From positions 372,001 to 436,000 of the forward strand of contig NZ_JASNNW010000001.1 in NCBI RefSeq assembly GCF_030165005.1: a stretch of DNA of 64,000 nucleotides, in the 5' to 3' direction. The translations under genes and the position numbers were made by a program. Every line of letters starts with the position of its first letter. Position 1 is the stretch's first letter. Below are positions 1-8,641 of this stretch, piece after piece. Source of the DNA: Blastococcus capsensis. GTDB taxonomy: Bacteria; Actinomycetota; Actinomycetes; Mycobacteriales; Geodermatophilaceae. The notes under the pieces are model-generated. The model searched no databases and had not been told where the DNA came from. It was given only the letters and a program-made list of their open reading frames with translations.

Positions 1-2
1 CC

Positions 3-176
3 GACCGACGGGTCGTCGCGGTGAACTTCACCGATGCGCCGGCCCGGTTCCCGCTGGACGAGCCCGCGGCCGTGGAGGTCTCGTCGACCTGTAGCACCGA
101 GGGTGCTGCCTGGGCCGGTGCCCTGGGGCCCGACGCGGCCGTCCTGCTCGCCCCGGCGGGGACGCCCACCGGATGA
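3..176 (+). CDS. C-terminal fragment of a probable glycosidase
   Basis: This is the tail of a gene that begins before the window. The frame is open from base 3 to a TGA at 174-176 and encodes about 57 residues, with VVAVNFTDAPARFPLD near the start and PDAAVLLAPAG near the end. This pattern (a VVxNF strand, then a short beta-sandwich ending in an A-V-L-L strand) is typical of the C-terminal domain of GH13 alpha-amylase or trehalose-forming enzymes. The catalytic domain is off the window, so the exact enzyme cannot be named. Trehalose and glycan genes elsewhere in the window make the family plausible but do not prove it. Confidence 0.55.
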   Translation, partial: DRRVVAVNFTDAPARFPLDEPAAVEVSSTCSTEGAAWAGALGPDAAVLLAPAGTPTG

Positions 177-312
177 CGGCGGCGGTCGTCGAGAGAGAGT
201 CGACCGGACGGCCGGTGATCCTCGTCGGATCCCGCCCCGCCCGGGTGACCGGGACCGGTGTCGAGGCCCGTTCCCGGACGGGTGGCGGGCAGACTGAACC
301 GCATGAGCGACG

Positions 313-999
313 GTGAGCACTGGGGCGCCCCTGCGTCGGGCGGGGAACCGGGGCCGGAGCAGCCGGGCACCCAGGCCATCGGGTACGGCGCCGTACGGCC
401 AGCCGCCCTACGGCCAGTCTCCGTACTCGCAGGCTCCGTACTCGCAAGCTCCGTACTGGCAACCTCCGTACGGCCAGCCGCCCTACGGCCAGGCTCCGTA
501 CTGGCAACCTCCCTACGGCCAGCAGCCCTACGGCCAGCACCCCTACGGCCAGCACCCCTACGGGCAGGCCCCCTATGGCCATCCCGGCTACGGCGGGTGG
601 CAGTCCCCCAGGACTCGCCCGACCGTGGTGACCTCGGCCGGCGTCCTCGGCATCGTGACCGGCGCGCTCACCGCCCTCGGCTCGCTGGTCATGCTCATCG
701 CGGCGTTGAGCGGCGAGCGCGACGCCGTGACCACGCTGCTGATCCTCGGCCTGCCGTGCGCGGTCGGCCTGATCGCCGGCGGGGTCCGCCTGCTGCAGAG
801 GCACGCACCGGGCCTCCTGTTCGGCTCGGCGCTGGCCGCGATCGGCGTCCTCGCCGTCGCGCTGGTCGCCGGAATGCTCACCCTCGGCGACGAGGACCGG
901 GTCGCCGTCGCCGTCTTCGTGCTCTTCGCCTGCGTGCTGCCGGCCATCACCGCGGTCTTCGCCCGGCTGCGCGCGGTCACCCACTGGGTCGGGGGCTGA
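313..999 (+). CDS. PYGQ-repeat, four-helix membrane protein (probable N-terminal frameshift)
   Basis: The N-terminal third is low-complexity with about a dozen tandem PYGQ or PYSQ units. It is followed by roughly 130 residues holding four hydrophobic helices (for example [19 protein letters not shown] and [20 protein letters not shown]). Such a proline/tyrosine/glycine/glutamine cytoplasmic tail on a small membrane protein is common in actinobacteria; no function is known. The open frame starts at GTG 313, but a better start, ATG 303 ([17 protein letters not shown]), lies in another frame. Adding one C near base 391 would join that start to the PYGQ repeats. Either the gene starts at 313 or there is a one-base deletion; I favour the deletion. 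Confidence 0.7.
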   Translation: MSTGAPLRRAGNRGRSSRAPRPSGTAPYGQPPYGQSPYSQAPYSQAPYWQPPYGQPPYGQAPYWQPPYGQQPYGQHPYGQHPYGQAPYGHPGYGGWQSPRTRPTVVTSAGVLGIVTGALTALGSLVMLIAALSGERDAVTTLLILGLPCAVGLIAGGVRLLQRHAPGLLFGSALAAIGVLAVALVAGMLTLGDEDRVAVAVFVLFACVLPAITAVFARLRAVTHWVGG

Positions 1000-1038
1000 G
1001 GTCGGAGCCGAACGGCACCGGTCGAGGGCCCGACGGGC

Positions 1039-2556
1039 TCAGCTGACGTCCTCGTCCACCCAGTCCAGCGACTTGGTCACCGCCTTCTGCCAGTTGCGGT
1101 AGTTCCGCTCCCGCTCCTCGGCGGGCATCCGCGGCTCCCAGCGCCGGTCCTCCGACCACTTCGCGGTCAGCTCGTCGAGGCCGGACCAGAAACCGACGGC
1201 CAGGCCCGCGGCGTACGCCGCGCCCAGGGCGGTGGTCTCCGCGATCGTCGGCCGGATCACCGGGACGTCGAGCAGGTCGGCCTGGAACTGCATGAGCAGC
1301 TCGTTGCCCACCATCCCGCCGTCGACCCGCAGCTCGGTCAGGTCCACGCCGGAGTCGGCGTTCATCGCGTCGAGCACCTCGCGGGTCTGGTACGCGGTGG
1401 CCTCGAGCACCGCCCGGGCCAGGTGCCCTTTCGTGACGTAGCGGGTGAGCCCGACGATGGCGCCGCGGGCGTCCGCGCGCCAGTGCGGGGCGAACAGCCC
1501 GGAGAAGGCGGGCACGACGTACGCACCGCCGTTGTCCTCGACGGATCGGGCCAGGTCCTCGATCTCGGGGGCTGCCGATATCAGCCCCAGGTTGTCGCGG
1601 ACCCACTGCACCAGCGACCCGGTGACGGCGATCGAGCCCTCCAGCGCGTACACCGGCTTGGCGTCCCCGAGCTGGTAGCACAGCGTGGTGAGCAGGCCGT
1701 TCTCCGACCGGACCGCCTCCTCTCCCGTGTTGAGCAGCATGAAGTTGCCCGTGCCGTAGGTGTTCTTGGCCATCCCGCGCTCGAAGCAGACCTGCCCGAA
1801 CGTCGCCGCCTGCTGGTCGCCCAGCGAACCGGCGATCGGCACCCCGGCGAGAAAGCCGGACGGGCGTCCGCGGCCGTACTCCTCGGAGTTCGACCGGATC
1901 TCCGGGAGCATCGAGACCGGGATGCCCATCTCCCCGGCGATGGACTCGTCCCAGGCCAGCGTCCGGTAGTCCATGAGCATGGTGCGGGAGGCGTTGGAGA
2001 CGTCGGTGAGGTGCTGCCCGCCGTCCGCTCCGCCGGTCATGTTCCAGATCAGCCAGGAGTCGATGGTCCCCATGAGCAGCTCACCGCGCTCGGCGCGCTC
2101 CCGGGCGCCGTCGACGTTGTCCAGGATCCAGCGGACCTTCGGGCCGGCGAAGTACGTGGCCAGCGGCAGGCCGACCGTGTCCTTGTACCGATCGGCTCCA
2201 CCGCCGAGGGCGCCGAGCTGCTCGACGATCCGGGACGTGCGGGTGTCCTGCCAGACGATCGCGTTGTGGACCGGCCGGCCGGTCGCCCGGTCCCAGACGA
2301 CCGCCGTCTCGCGCTGGTTGGTGATGCCCACGGCGACGATGTCGGCTGGCCCCACGTCGCTGCGCGCGATGGCCTGGCCGACCACCTCCCGGGTGTTGCG
2401 CCAGATCTCCAGCGCGTCGTGCTCCACCCACCCCGCCCGCGGAAAGATCTGCTGGTGCTCCTTCTGGCCGACCGACACGACCGCCCCGTCGTGGTCGAAG
2501 ATCATGCAGCGGGTGCTGGTGGTGCCCTGGTCGATCGCGGCGACGTACTGGCTCAC
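1039..2556 (-). CDS. glpK: Glycerol kinase
   Basis: Cytoplasmic FGGY-family kinase of 505 residues that phosphorylates glycerol with ATP to sn-glycerol-3-phosphate. The N-terminus [18 protein letters not shown] is the FGGY ATPase-fold phosphate-binding strand. [13 protein letters not shown] and the later [20 protein letters not shown] (the FGGY signature region) are also typical, and length matches the family. The start is GTG at 2556, preceded by GAGAGG at good spacing; the longer frame upstream is low-complexity. No glpF or glpD is adjacent, so it appears to be a single-gene unit. The neighbouring PAS-GGDEF gene on the same strand ends 89 bases upstream. Confidence 0.95.
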   Translation of the reverse strand: MSQYVAAIDQGTTSTRCMIFDHDGAVVSVGQKEHQQIFPRAGWVEHDALEIWRNTREVVGQAIARSDVGPADIVAVGITNQRETAVVWDRATGRPVHNAIVWQDTRTSRIVEQLGALGGGADRYKDTVGLPLATYFAGPKVRWILDNVDGARERAERGELLMGTIDSWLIWNMTGGADGGQHLTDVSNASRTMLMDYRTLAWDESIAGEMGIPVSMLPEIRSNSEEYGRGRPSGFLAGVPIAGSLGDQQAATFGQVCFERGMAKNTYGTGNFMLLNTGEEAVRSENGLLTTLCYQLGDAKPVYALEGSIAVTGSLVQWVRDNLGLISAAPEIEDLARSVEDNGGAYVVPAFSGLFAPHWRADARGAIVGLTRYVTKGHLARAVLEATAYQTREVLDAMNADSGVDLTELRVDGGMVGNELLMQFQADLLDVPVIRPTIAETTALGAAYAAGLAVGFWSGLDELTAKWSEDRRWEPRMPAEERERNYRNWQKAVTKSLDWVDEDVS

Positions 2557-2645
2557 GGGCGTTCCTCTCGGCCGGGTCGGAGGTCGACGTGGGACAGGGC
2601 CGCGCCGGTCGGCGGGCATACGACGAGGACGGCCGATGCCCCGCG

Positions 2646-3548
2646 TCAGCGGCGCCGGTTCGGCCGGCGGCGCGACTTGTCGGTGTACATGTCGTCGTCG
2701 GCCTCGCGCACGACCCGCTCGTAGACCACCTCGGGCTCCTCGCCGCCCCGCACCGTGCCGATGCCGATGCTGATCCCCACGGGCACGCGCGTGCCGTCGA
2801 GGTCGAGCGGCTCGGTGACGGTGGTGCGCAGCCGGTCGGCGAGCGCCGCGGCATCAGCCCGCTCGGTGTTCTCGCAGACGATGCTGAACTCGTCGCCGCC
2901 CAGGCGGGCCGCGGTGTCGCTGGCCCGCAGCACCGAGTGCAGCCGTTCGGCGAAGGAGACCAGCACGCGGTCACCCATCGGATGACCCAGCTCGTCGTTG
3001 ATCGCCTTGAAGCCGTCCAGGTCGATGATCAGCACGCAGGTCGGGGTGTCCTCGCGGTGGCCGCGGTCCAGCGCGTGCCGCAGCCGGTCGTGGAACAGCA
3101 GCCGGTTGGGCAGCCCGGTGAGCGGATCGTGCAGGGAGCGGTGGACCAGCTGCGCCTCCAGCGCCTTCCGCTCGGTGATGTCCTCGATGATCAGCACCAG
3201 GTGCGCGGCCTGCCCCTCGGGGGTCTCGGGCACCCACGAGGCCGTGATCTGCACCGGCACGTCCGAGCCGTCGCTGCAGATCAGGCGGGTTTCCAGCCGC
3301 ATCGGCCGGTCCGGCTCGGCGGTGAGCATGCCGTACGCCTGCTGCGCGGCGGCGACTGCGTCGGGGTGCACGAAGTCCATCATGGAACGGCCGTGCAGCT
3401 CCTCGGCCGAGCGCCCGACCATCTCCGACAGCGCCGGGTTGACGTCGACCAGGAGACCGGCAGGCGTCGTCAGCGCGATCCCCATCGGCGCGTTGGCGAA
3501 AGCACTCCGCCGATCCGCCGGGGGCAGCGCATCCGCCACCTCCACCAC
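2646..3548 (-). CDS. PAS-GGDEF diguanylate cyclase
   Basis: A 300-residue cytoplasmic signalling protein. A PAS domain (about residues 10-130, with [21 protein letters not shown] and the PAC end [12 protein letters not shown]) is followed by a GGDEF domain (about 135-295). The domain has [31 protein letters not shown] and an intact LGGDEFSIV active site, so it should make cyclic di-GMP from two GTP. No clear RxxD inhibitory site stands out. The start is GTG 3548 with GGGAGG seven bases upstream; the upstream extension of the frame runs antisense to the HMG-CoA lyase gene and is not coding. The input signal of the PAS domain is unknown. Confidence 0.9.
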   Translation of the reverse strand: MVEVADALPPADRRSAFANAPMGIALTTPAGLLVDVNPALSEMVGRSAEELHGRSMMDFVHPDAVAAAQQAYGMLTAEPDRPMRLETRLICSDGSDVPVQITASWVPETPEGQAAHLVLIIEDITERKALEAQLVHRSLHDPLTGLPNRLLFHDRLRHALDRGHREDTPTCVLIIDLDGFKAINDELGHPMGDRVLVSFAERLHSVLRASDTAARLGGDEFSIVCENTERADAAALADRLRTTVTEPLDLDGTRVPVGISIGIGTVRGGEEPEVVYERVVREADDDMYTDKSRRRPNRRR

Positions 3549-3702
3549 TTCCCACCTCCCGTACCTGCACCCATCTTGGTGGACGGGGCGCCGGATGTGC
3601 TCCCTGGGCCGGTCGCATCCGACCCGGAACGCCTGATCGAGGGAACGACCGGGGCGGGGGGATGATGCGGGCGTAGCCGTTCGCCGCACGGAGGAGACGC
3701 AG

Positions 3703-4638
3703 ATGTCCGACTTCGACCTGATCCTGCCCACCTCGGTGGACATCCGCGAAGTGGGCATGCGCGACGGGCTCCAGCTGGAGGCCCCCGTGCCGCTGGAGGC
3801 CAAGCTGGCGATGCTGGAGGCCCTCGTGGCCACCGGCGTCCGCCGGATCGAGGCGACGTCGTTCGTGTCCCCGAAGGCCGTGCCTGCACTCGCCGACGCC
3901 GACCGGGTGGCGGCGGAGCTCACCCGCTGGCCGGAGGTGCACTGGTCGGCGCTGGTCGCCAACCCGCGCGGCGCCGTCCGTGCAGTGGACGCCGGCGTGG
4001 CCGACCTCGAGTACGTCGTCTCCGCCTCCGACGGGCACAGCCGGGCCAACGCCGGGCGCAGCACCGCCGAGGCGGTCGCCGCCGTCGCCGAGATCGCCGC
4101 CCTGGCGCACGGCGCCGGGGGATCCCTCGAGGTCATCATCGCGACGGCGTGGGACTGCCCGTTCGACGGACGCACCCCGGTGACCCGCACGGTCGACGTC
4201 GCCCGGGCGGCGGTCACGGCCGGCGCCGACCAGCTCTGCCTGGGCGACACCATCGGGACGACGACGCCGCTGCGCGTGGTCACCCTCCTCGACGCAGTCC
4301 GGCGCGCGTGCCCGGGAATCGCCGTGGGCGTGCACTTCCACGACACCCGCGGCACCGGACAGGCCAACGCGCTGGCCGCGGTCCAGGCGGGCGTCACGCA
4401 GCTCGACGCCTCGATCGGCGGCCTGGGCGGCTGCCCCTTCGCGCCGGGCGCCAGCGGCAACATCGCCACCGAGGAGCTGGTCTACCTGCTGGAGGAGTCC
4501 GGCGTCCGCACCGGCCTGGACCTGGAGGCGCTGCTGGCCGCCGGGCGGATCACCGAGGACGCCGTGGGCCACGAGCTGCCCAGCTCGCTGTACCGGGCCG
4601 GGGGCCGGTCGGTGCCGCGACCGGCCGAGGATCGCTGA
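3703..4638 (+). CDS. mvaB: Hydroxymethylglutaryl-CoA lyase family protein
   Basis: A 311-residue TIM-barrel enzyme of the DRE-TIM metallolyase family. The metal and substrate motif REVGMRDGLQLE is at residues 15-26, the HFHDTRG metal ligands are near residue 214, and the HMG-CoA lyase active-site cysteine loop GGLGGCPFAPGASGN follows. The expected reaction is cleavage of HMG-CoA to acetoacetate and acetyl-CoA in leucine or branched-acid breakdown. The start ATG 3703 has a clear GGAGGAGA site. It overlaps the flavin reductase gene by one base (TGATG), so the two are translationally coupled. A close relative acting on another 3-hydroxyacyl-CoA cannot be excluded. Confidence 0.88.
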   Translation: MSDFDLILPTSVDIREVGMRDGLQLEAPVPLEAKLAMLEALVATGVRRIEATSFVSPKAVPALADADRVAAELTRWPEVHWSALVANPRGAVRAVDAGVADLEYVVSASDGHSRANAGRSTAEAVAAVAEIAALAHGAGGSLEVIIATAWDCPFDGRTPVTRTVDVARAAVTAGADQLCLGDTIGTTTPLRVVTLLDAVRRACPGIAVGVHFHDTRGTGQANALAAVQAGVTQLDASIGGLGGCPFAPGASGNIATEELVYLLEESGVRTGLDLEALLAAGRITEDAVGHELPSSLYRAGGRSVPRPAEDR

Positions 4639-5153
4639 TGGCCGCCGACGGGCCCTCCGAGCCGCCCCGGATCGTCGACCCCCGGGTGATGCGCGACGTG
4701 CTCGGCCACTTCGCCTCCGGGGTCACCGTGGTCACCGCCGACACCCCCGACGGCCCGATCGGCTTCACCTGCCAGTCGTTCAGCTCGCTGTCGCTGGACC
4801 CGCCCCTCGTGGCGTTGGCGCCGGCCCGCACCTCCCGCACGTGGGTACGGCTGCGGGAGATCGGCCGGTTCTGCGTCAACGTGCTGGCCGAGGGGCAGGA
4901 CGCCGTCTCGCAGAACTTCGCGCGGTCGGGCACCGACAAGTTCGCCGGCGTGCGGTGGACCCCCAGCGCGCACGGCTCACCCGTGCTCGACGACGTCGTG
5001 GCCTGGATCGACGGGGAGCTGTGGGCGGAGTACGACGGCGGGGACCACACCATCGTCGTGGCGCGGGTGCTGGGCCTGGGCGCGGCGCCGGACCGCAGCC
5101 CCCTGCTGTTCCACCGCGGCGCGTACGGGCTGCTGCGCAGCGGCGAGGCATGA
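4638..5153 (+). CDS. Flavin reductase family protein (FMN-binding split barrel)
   Basis: A 171-residue protein of the flavin reductase-like domain family (HpaC/HsaB type). It shows the typical opening VMRDVLGHFASGVTVVTA, the flavin-binding FTCQSFSSLSLDPPLVALA, FCVNVLAEGQ, and the HTIVVARVLGLG strand near the end. Members supply reduced FMN or FAD to a partner monooxygenase using NAD(P)H. No monooxygenase gene is next to it. It starts at ATG 4638, overlapping the stop of the upstream lyase gene by one base, so the pair is probably one operon and the partner oxygenase is encoded elsewhere. Confidence 0.85.
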   Translation: MAADGPSEPPRIVDPRVMRDVLGHFASGVTVVTADTPDGPIGFTCQSFSSLSLDPPLVALAPARTSRTWVRLREIGRFCVNVLAEGQDAVSQNFARSGTDKFAGVRWTPSAHGSPVLDDVVAWIDGELWAEYDGGDHTIVVARVLGLGAAPDRSPLLFHRGAYGLLRSGEA

Positions 5154-5231
5154 TCGGCGGCGGTTCCTCCCGCCGGATCCGGGGCATCTCCGGAACCGGG
5201 TGCGCGTGCCCCCGACGCGAGGAGGGATCCG

Positions 5232-5900
5232 ATGGGACTGCTCGACCGGCTCTTCGGCCGCCGGAAGCACCACGACGACCGGCGCTACGCGGGCTATGAC
5301 GACGGATACGGCCAGGGATACGGTCCGGGTCCCGAGCAGGGCTACGCCCAGCGCCGGCCGCCGTCGGCCGACCAGCAGGCGATCGAGCGGTACCGCTACC
5401 TGCTGCGGACCGCCCCGCCGGACCAGATCGAGCAGGCCCACGCGGAGGCCTTCGAGCAGCTCACCCACGCGCAACGCCAGGAGGTGCTGGCCCAGCTGAG
5501 CGACGCCGTCCCCGCCGGCGAGCGCCCCGTCGGCGACGACCCGCGGACCCTCGCCCGCGCGGCGACCCGCGCCGAGCTGCGGCAGCCGGGGTTCATGGAG
5601 CGCACCTTCGGGCCGGCCCGGGGTGGCTACGGGCCGGCCCGCGGACCCGGGTACGGCGGCGGCTTCGGTGGGCCCGGCATGGGCGGGATCATCGGCGGCA
5701 GCATGCTCGGCACCATCGGCGGGCTCGTCGTCGGCACCGCGGTGGCCGACGCGCTGTTCGACACCGGCCCGGGTGACGGCGGGCTGTTCGGCGGCGGGGA
5801 CGAGGAGGCCTACGCCGCCGGCTACGAGGACGGCGCGGGCGCCGACGGCGACTACGGCGGGGACTTCGGCGGCGGGGACTTCGGGGGCGGGGACTTCTAG
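5232..5900 (+). CDS. Conserved actinobacterial protein, glycine-rich C-terminus
   Basis: A 222-residue protein of unknown function. It opens MGLLDRLFGRRKHHDDRRYA, then has a Tyr/Gly-rich stretch, a helical section around residues 45-100 (AIERYRYLLRTAPPDQIEQ, LTHAQRQEVLAQLSDAVP), a hydrophobic glycine-rich segment near 150-180 (GGIIGGSMLGTIGGLVVGTAV), and an acidic tail ending in GGGDFGGGDF repeats. I recognise the general type from other actinobacterial genomes but know no function. The ATG has a strong GAGGAGGGA site. It ends in TAG, overlapping by four bases the end of the convergent membrane gene. Confidence 0.75.
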   Translation: MGLLDRLFGRRKHHDDRRYAGYDDGYGQGYGPGPEQGYAQRRPPSADQQAIERYRYLLRTAPPDQIEQAHAEAFEQLTHAQRQEVLAQLSDAVPAGERPVGDDPRTLARAATRAELRQPGFMERTFGPARGGYGPARGPGYGGGFGGPGMGGIIGGSMLGTIGGLVVGTAVADALFDTGPGDGGLFGGGDEEAYAAGYEDGAGADGDYGGDFGGGDFGGGDF

Positions 5901-6328
5901 TCCGCCGTGCCGCGCCGCCGCAGCAGCAGCAGGCCCAGCACGGGCAGGACCAGCGGCACGAACCCGTAGCCGCGCCCGTAGCCGGACCACACGGTCTCGT
6001 CCGGGAAGGCCGCCGGGTCGACCAGCGACAGCGTGCCCACCACCAGGACGCCGACGAGTTCGACGGTGATGGCCACCAGCGCCGTCCGCCGCCCACCGCG
6101 GCCGCCCCGCACCAGTGCCACGGTGGCCACCACGTAGACGACCGCGGCGAGGGCGGAGAGCAGGTAGGCCACCGGCGCCTCGGCGAACCGGGTGCTCAGT
6201 TGCACCGCCGCCCGGGCACCGGCGGCCAGGGCGAAGATCCCGTACAGCAGCACCAGCACCCGGGCCGGGCCGGTGGACGCCCCGCCGGAGGCCTCCGCGG
6301 CCGGGCCCAGCGCGGAGCGGTCAGGCAC
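5897..6328 (-). CDS. Small integral membrane protein
   Basis: A 143-residue protein with four predicted helices (VLVLLYGIFALAAGARAAVQ, VAYLLSALAAVVYVVATVAL, TALVAITVELVGVLVVGTLS, VPLVLPVLGLLLL) and a short RRRGTAD tail. The start is GTG 6328. It overlaps the end of the upstream membrane gene by eight bases, so the two form a coupled pair. The fold resembles many actinobacterial orphan membrane proteins; no function can be assigned. Confidence 0.78.
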   Translation of the reverse strand: MPDRSALGPAAEASGGASTGPARVLVLLYGIFALAAGARAAVQLSTRFAEAPVAYLLSALAAVVYVVATVALVRGGRGGRRTALVAITVELVGVLVVGTLSLVDPAAFPDETVWSGYGRGYGFVPLVLPVLGLLLLRRRGTAD

Positions 6329-6686
6329 CGGCGGTCTCCCAGAGCTGCAACAGCCGCCACACCATGACGCCGACCGCCGCCGAGGCGACGGCGAGGACCG
6401 TGCCGGCCCAGCGGGTGTGCTCGGACCGGGCCCACAGCACGCCGGCCACCGGGATCAGCAGCACGCCGAACAGGTAGCCGAGGAACGTGGGGGTGTCCGC
6501 CGGTGCGTCGCCACCGGCCATGGCGACGCCCGCCACCACCGCCTGCACGACCAGCAGCGCCTCCAGCACGCCGGCCCCTACGAGGTGCAGCAGGCCGATG
6601 CGGCGGCCGGCCACCGTCGAGGCCAGCCCGAGGAGGGTGAGCAGCACGGCGACAGCCGTCGCGGGGATCACGAGCACGAGCGTCAC
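6321..6686 (-). CDS. Small integral membrane protein
   Basis: A 121-residue protein with four hydrophobic segments: a start helix (LVLVIPATAVAVLLTLLGLA), a second near residues 32-56, a third near 68-84 (FLGYLFGVLLIPVAGVLWA) and a last near 92-110. The start is GTG 6686. It is the first gene of a two-gene unit with the downstream membrane protein, the reading frames overlapping by eight bases. No motif points to a function. The two may form a hetero-oligomeric membrane complex, but this is only an inference from coupling. Confidence 0.75.
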   Translation of the reverse strand: MTLVLVIPATAVAVLLTLLGLASTVAGRRIGLLHLVGAGVLEALLVVQAVVAGVAMAGGDAPADTPTFLGYLFGVLLIPVAGVLWARSEHTRWAGTVLAVASAAVGVMVWRLLQLWETAGA

Positions 6687-6870
6687 CGCGCCCGCCCGGG
6701 ACGCGAGGAGAGGTGCGGCACGCCCTCATCCTCCCGCCGGGTGCGCCGTCGCCCTGATGCGGGCCCCAGGGCCTGGGGGAGGCGGCGAGCTCGCGGCACG
6801 CAGCATCCCTGGCCGGGGTCGGCCGGGCCGACCATTCCGGCACCCCCGACGGAGACCGCGCGGGGCCGGT

Positions 6871-8461
6871 ATGACAGTCCACGAAAACCTCAGGTCGGCT
6901 CCCTGTTCGAGCCGGACTGCGGTGACGGGCACCTGGTCGCCGGCGCTCTGCTCGCCGCCCCCGCCCAGGCCGCCCCCTCCGACTCCCCGCTCGCGCCGGT
7001 GCAGGACTCCCTGGCCGACCAGCTCTCCTCGCCGGCCGCGGCGACCCCCACCACGGTGCTCGTGCACGGCACCGGCATCACCGCGGCGCGGGCGGCCGTG
7101 AGCGCCACCGGCATGCGCCCGGTGACCGAGTTCGAGCGGATCGGCGTCGTGGTCGCCTCCGGCACCGCCGCGCAGATCGAGGCCGCCCGCAGCCGGCCCG
7201 GCGTCACCTACCTCGAGGGCAACACGCCCATCGAGTTCACCCAGGAGACGTCCCACACCGCCACCCGCGGCGCGGAAGCGGTGGCCACCCTCACCGGCGC
7301 GAACGAGCAGGGCCTGGACGGCAGCGGTGTCTCGGTGGCCGTCATCGACTCCGGCATCGACCCGGACCACCCGTACATCCGCAACCCCGACGGCAGCAGC
7401 GCCGTCGTCGCCAACCTCAAGAGCGTGTGCCTGGTGGAGGCCAGCACCACTCCCGACTGCGTGGTCCCGGTCCCGGTCCCGGGCGCCGTCGACACCGACA
7501 CGCTCGCGGTGGGCGGGCACGGCACGCACGTGAGCGGCATCGTCGCCGGTCGGCCGACGACGCTGACCGACGGCGGGCAGCTCACCGGCGCGACCCCCGG
7601 CGGAGCCTGGCCCCGATCTCCACCGGCGCGGTACTGCTCATCGTGGGCGCCGACTCGGCGCTGAACTGGGTGCTGGAGAACCACGAGGCGCCCTGCGGCG
7701 ACGGCGTGCCGGCGGAGGTCTGCCCGCCGATCAAGGTGACCAACAACAGCTACGGGCCCAGCGGTGGCGGGGAGTTCGACCGAACTCGGCCACGGTGAAG
7801 CTGCAGCGCGCGCTGGCCGCCGACGGCGTCGTCACCGTGTGGGCGGCCGGCAACGACGGCGGCGACGGGTCGGCGTCGCTCACCAACCCGCCCGGACAGG
7901 ACCCGACCGGCGGCATCCTGTCGGTGGCCTCCTACTACGACCAGGACACCGGCACCCGCCTACTACGACCAGGACACCGGCACCCGCGACGGCGTGGTCA
8001 GCGAGTACTCCTCCCGCGGTGCCGCGGCCGCCCCCTCGACCTGGCCGGACCTCTCCGCGCCCGGCGAGAACATCACCTCGGCCTGCCGCCCGTACCTGCC
8101 GGTCTGCTCCACCGGGCTGGACTTCCGCACCGGCCCGGGACTGCTCGACGTCGGCACCTCCAACACCATCAGCGGGACGTCGATGGCCGCTCCGCACGTG
8201 GCCGGCATCGTGGCCCAGCTGTTCCAGGCCGATCCGACGGCGACGCCGGCCGAGATCGAGGCCGCGCTGAAGAGCACCACCCACCGGTACACCGACGGTG
8301 CGGCCTACCAGACGGTGGGCGGCTACAGCACCTCCTACGACAAGGGCGCCGGCCTGGTCGACGTCGTTGCCGCGGTGGAGGCGCTCACCGGGTCCGCCGA
8401 GCCGGCGGCCCAGCAGGAGGGACGGCGACCGGCGCACGCCGGGCCGAAGCCCCGGGGTTGA
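6871..8461 (+). pseudogene. Secreted subtilisin-like (S8) serine protease, multiply frameshifted
   Basis: Pieces of one S8 peptidase lie in successive frames. A signal-peptide core (LVAGALLAAPAQA) is followed by an inhibitor-like propeptide (about 7060-7215). The catalytic Asp is in VAVIDSGIDPDHPYI, the His in GGHGTHVSGIVAG and the Ser in SGTSMAAPHVAGIVAQ, so the triad is intact. Frame breaks occur near 6932, 7602 and 7780, each repaired by adding one base. A perfect 28-base tandem duplication (7931-7958 and 7959-7986) adds another shift. As written the gene cannot make a full protein. The high protein conservation across breaks suggests either very recent inactivation or assembly errors. Confidence 0.85.
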
Positions 8462-8470
8462 CCGCCCCCG

Positions 8471-8530
8471 GGCATAGGAGGCTATGCATACGCTCCTGGG
8501 GTCCCAGGCGTATGCGTAGCTTCCTATGCC
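8471..8530. repeat. 60-base palindromic intergenic element, copy 1
   Basis: Begins GGCATAGGA and ends TCCTATGCC, exactly 60 bases long. The arms pair almost perfectly through CATACGC/GCGTATG to an inner CCTGGG/CCCAGG stem, giving a long hairpin in DNA or RNA. It lies between the protease and the asparagine-synthetase-like gene, just after the protease stop, where it could end transcription. Two further 60-base copies with the same ends occur at 12207-12266 and 54216-54275. Confidence 0.85.
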
Positions 8531-8641
8531 TGGGCCCTCGCGTCGTTCCACGTGGAACCGTGAGTGACCTGTGCCACGGATTCCCCATCGGAGGCACCCC
8601 CGCGTCGCGGCGGCGGGGCGACACGAGTTAGATCGTCCCGT

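Noticed and set aside
421-600. CRISPR-like or minisatellite array in the PYGQ region
   Set aside because: The DNA repeats simply encode tandem PYGQ residues in frame; spacing and sequence do not fit a CRISPR array.
1423-2724. Long open frame antisense to glycerol kinase
   Set aside because: Shadow of third-position GC bias; its product is rich in Arg, Gly, Asp and His without domains, while the opposite strand encodes a complete kinase.
6900-6935. tRNA-like TTCGAGCC sequence
   Set aside because: No matching acceptor, D or anticodon stems could be found around it; it lies in the broken protease signal peptide.
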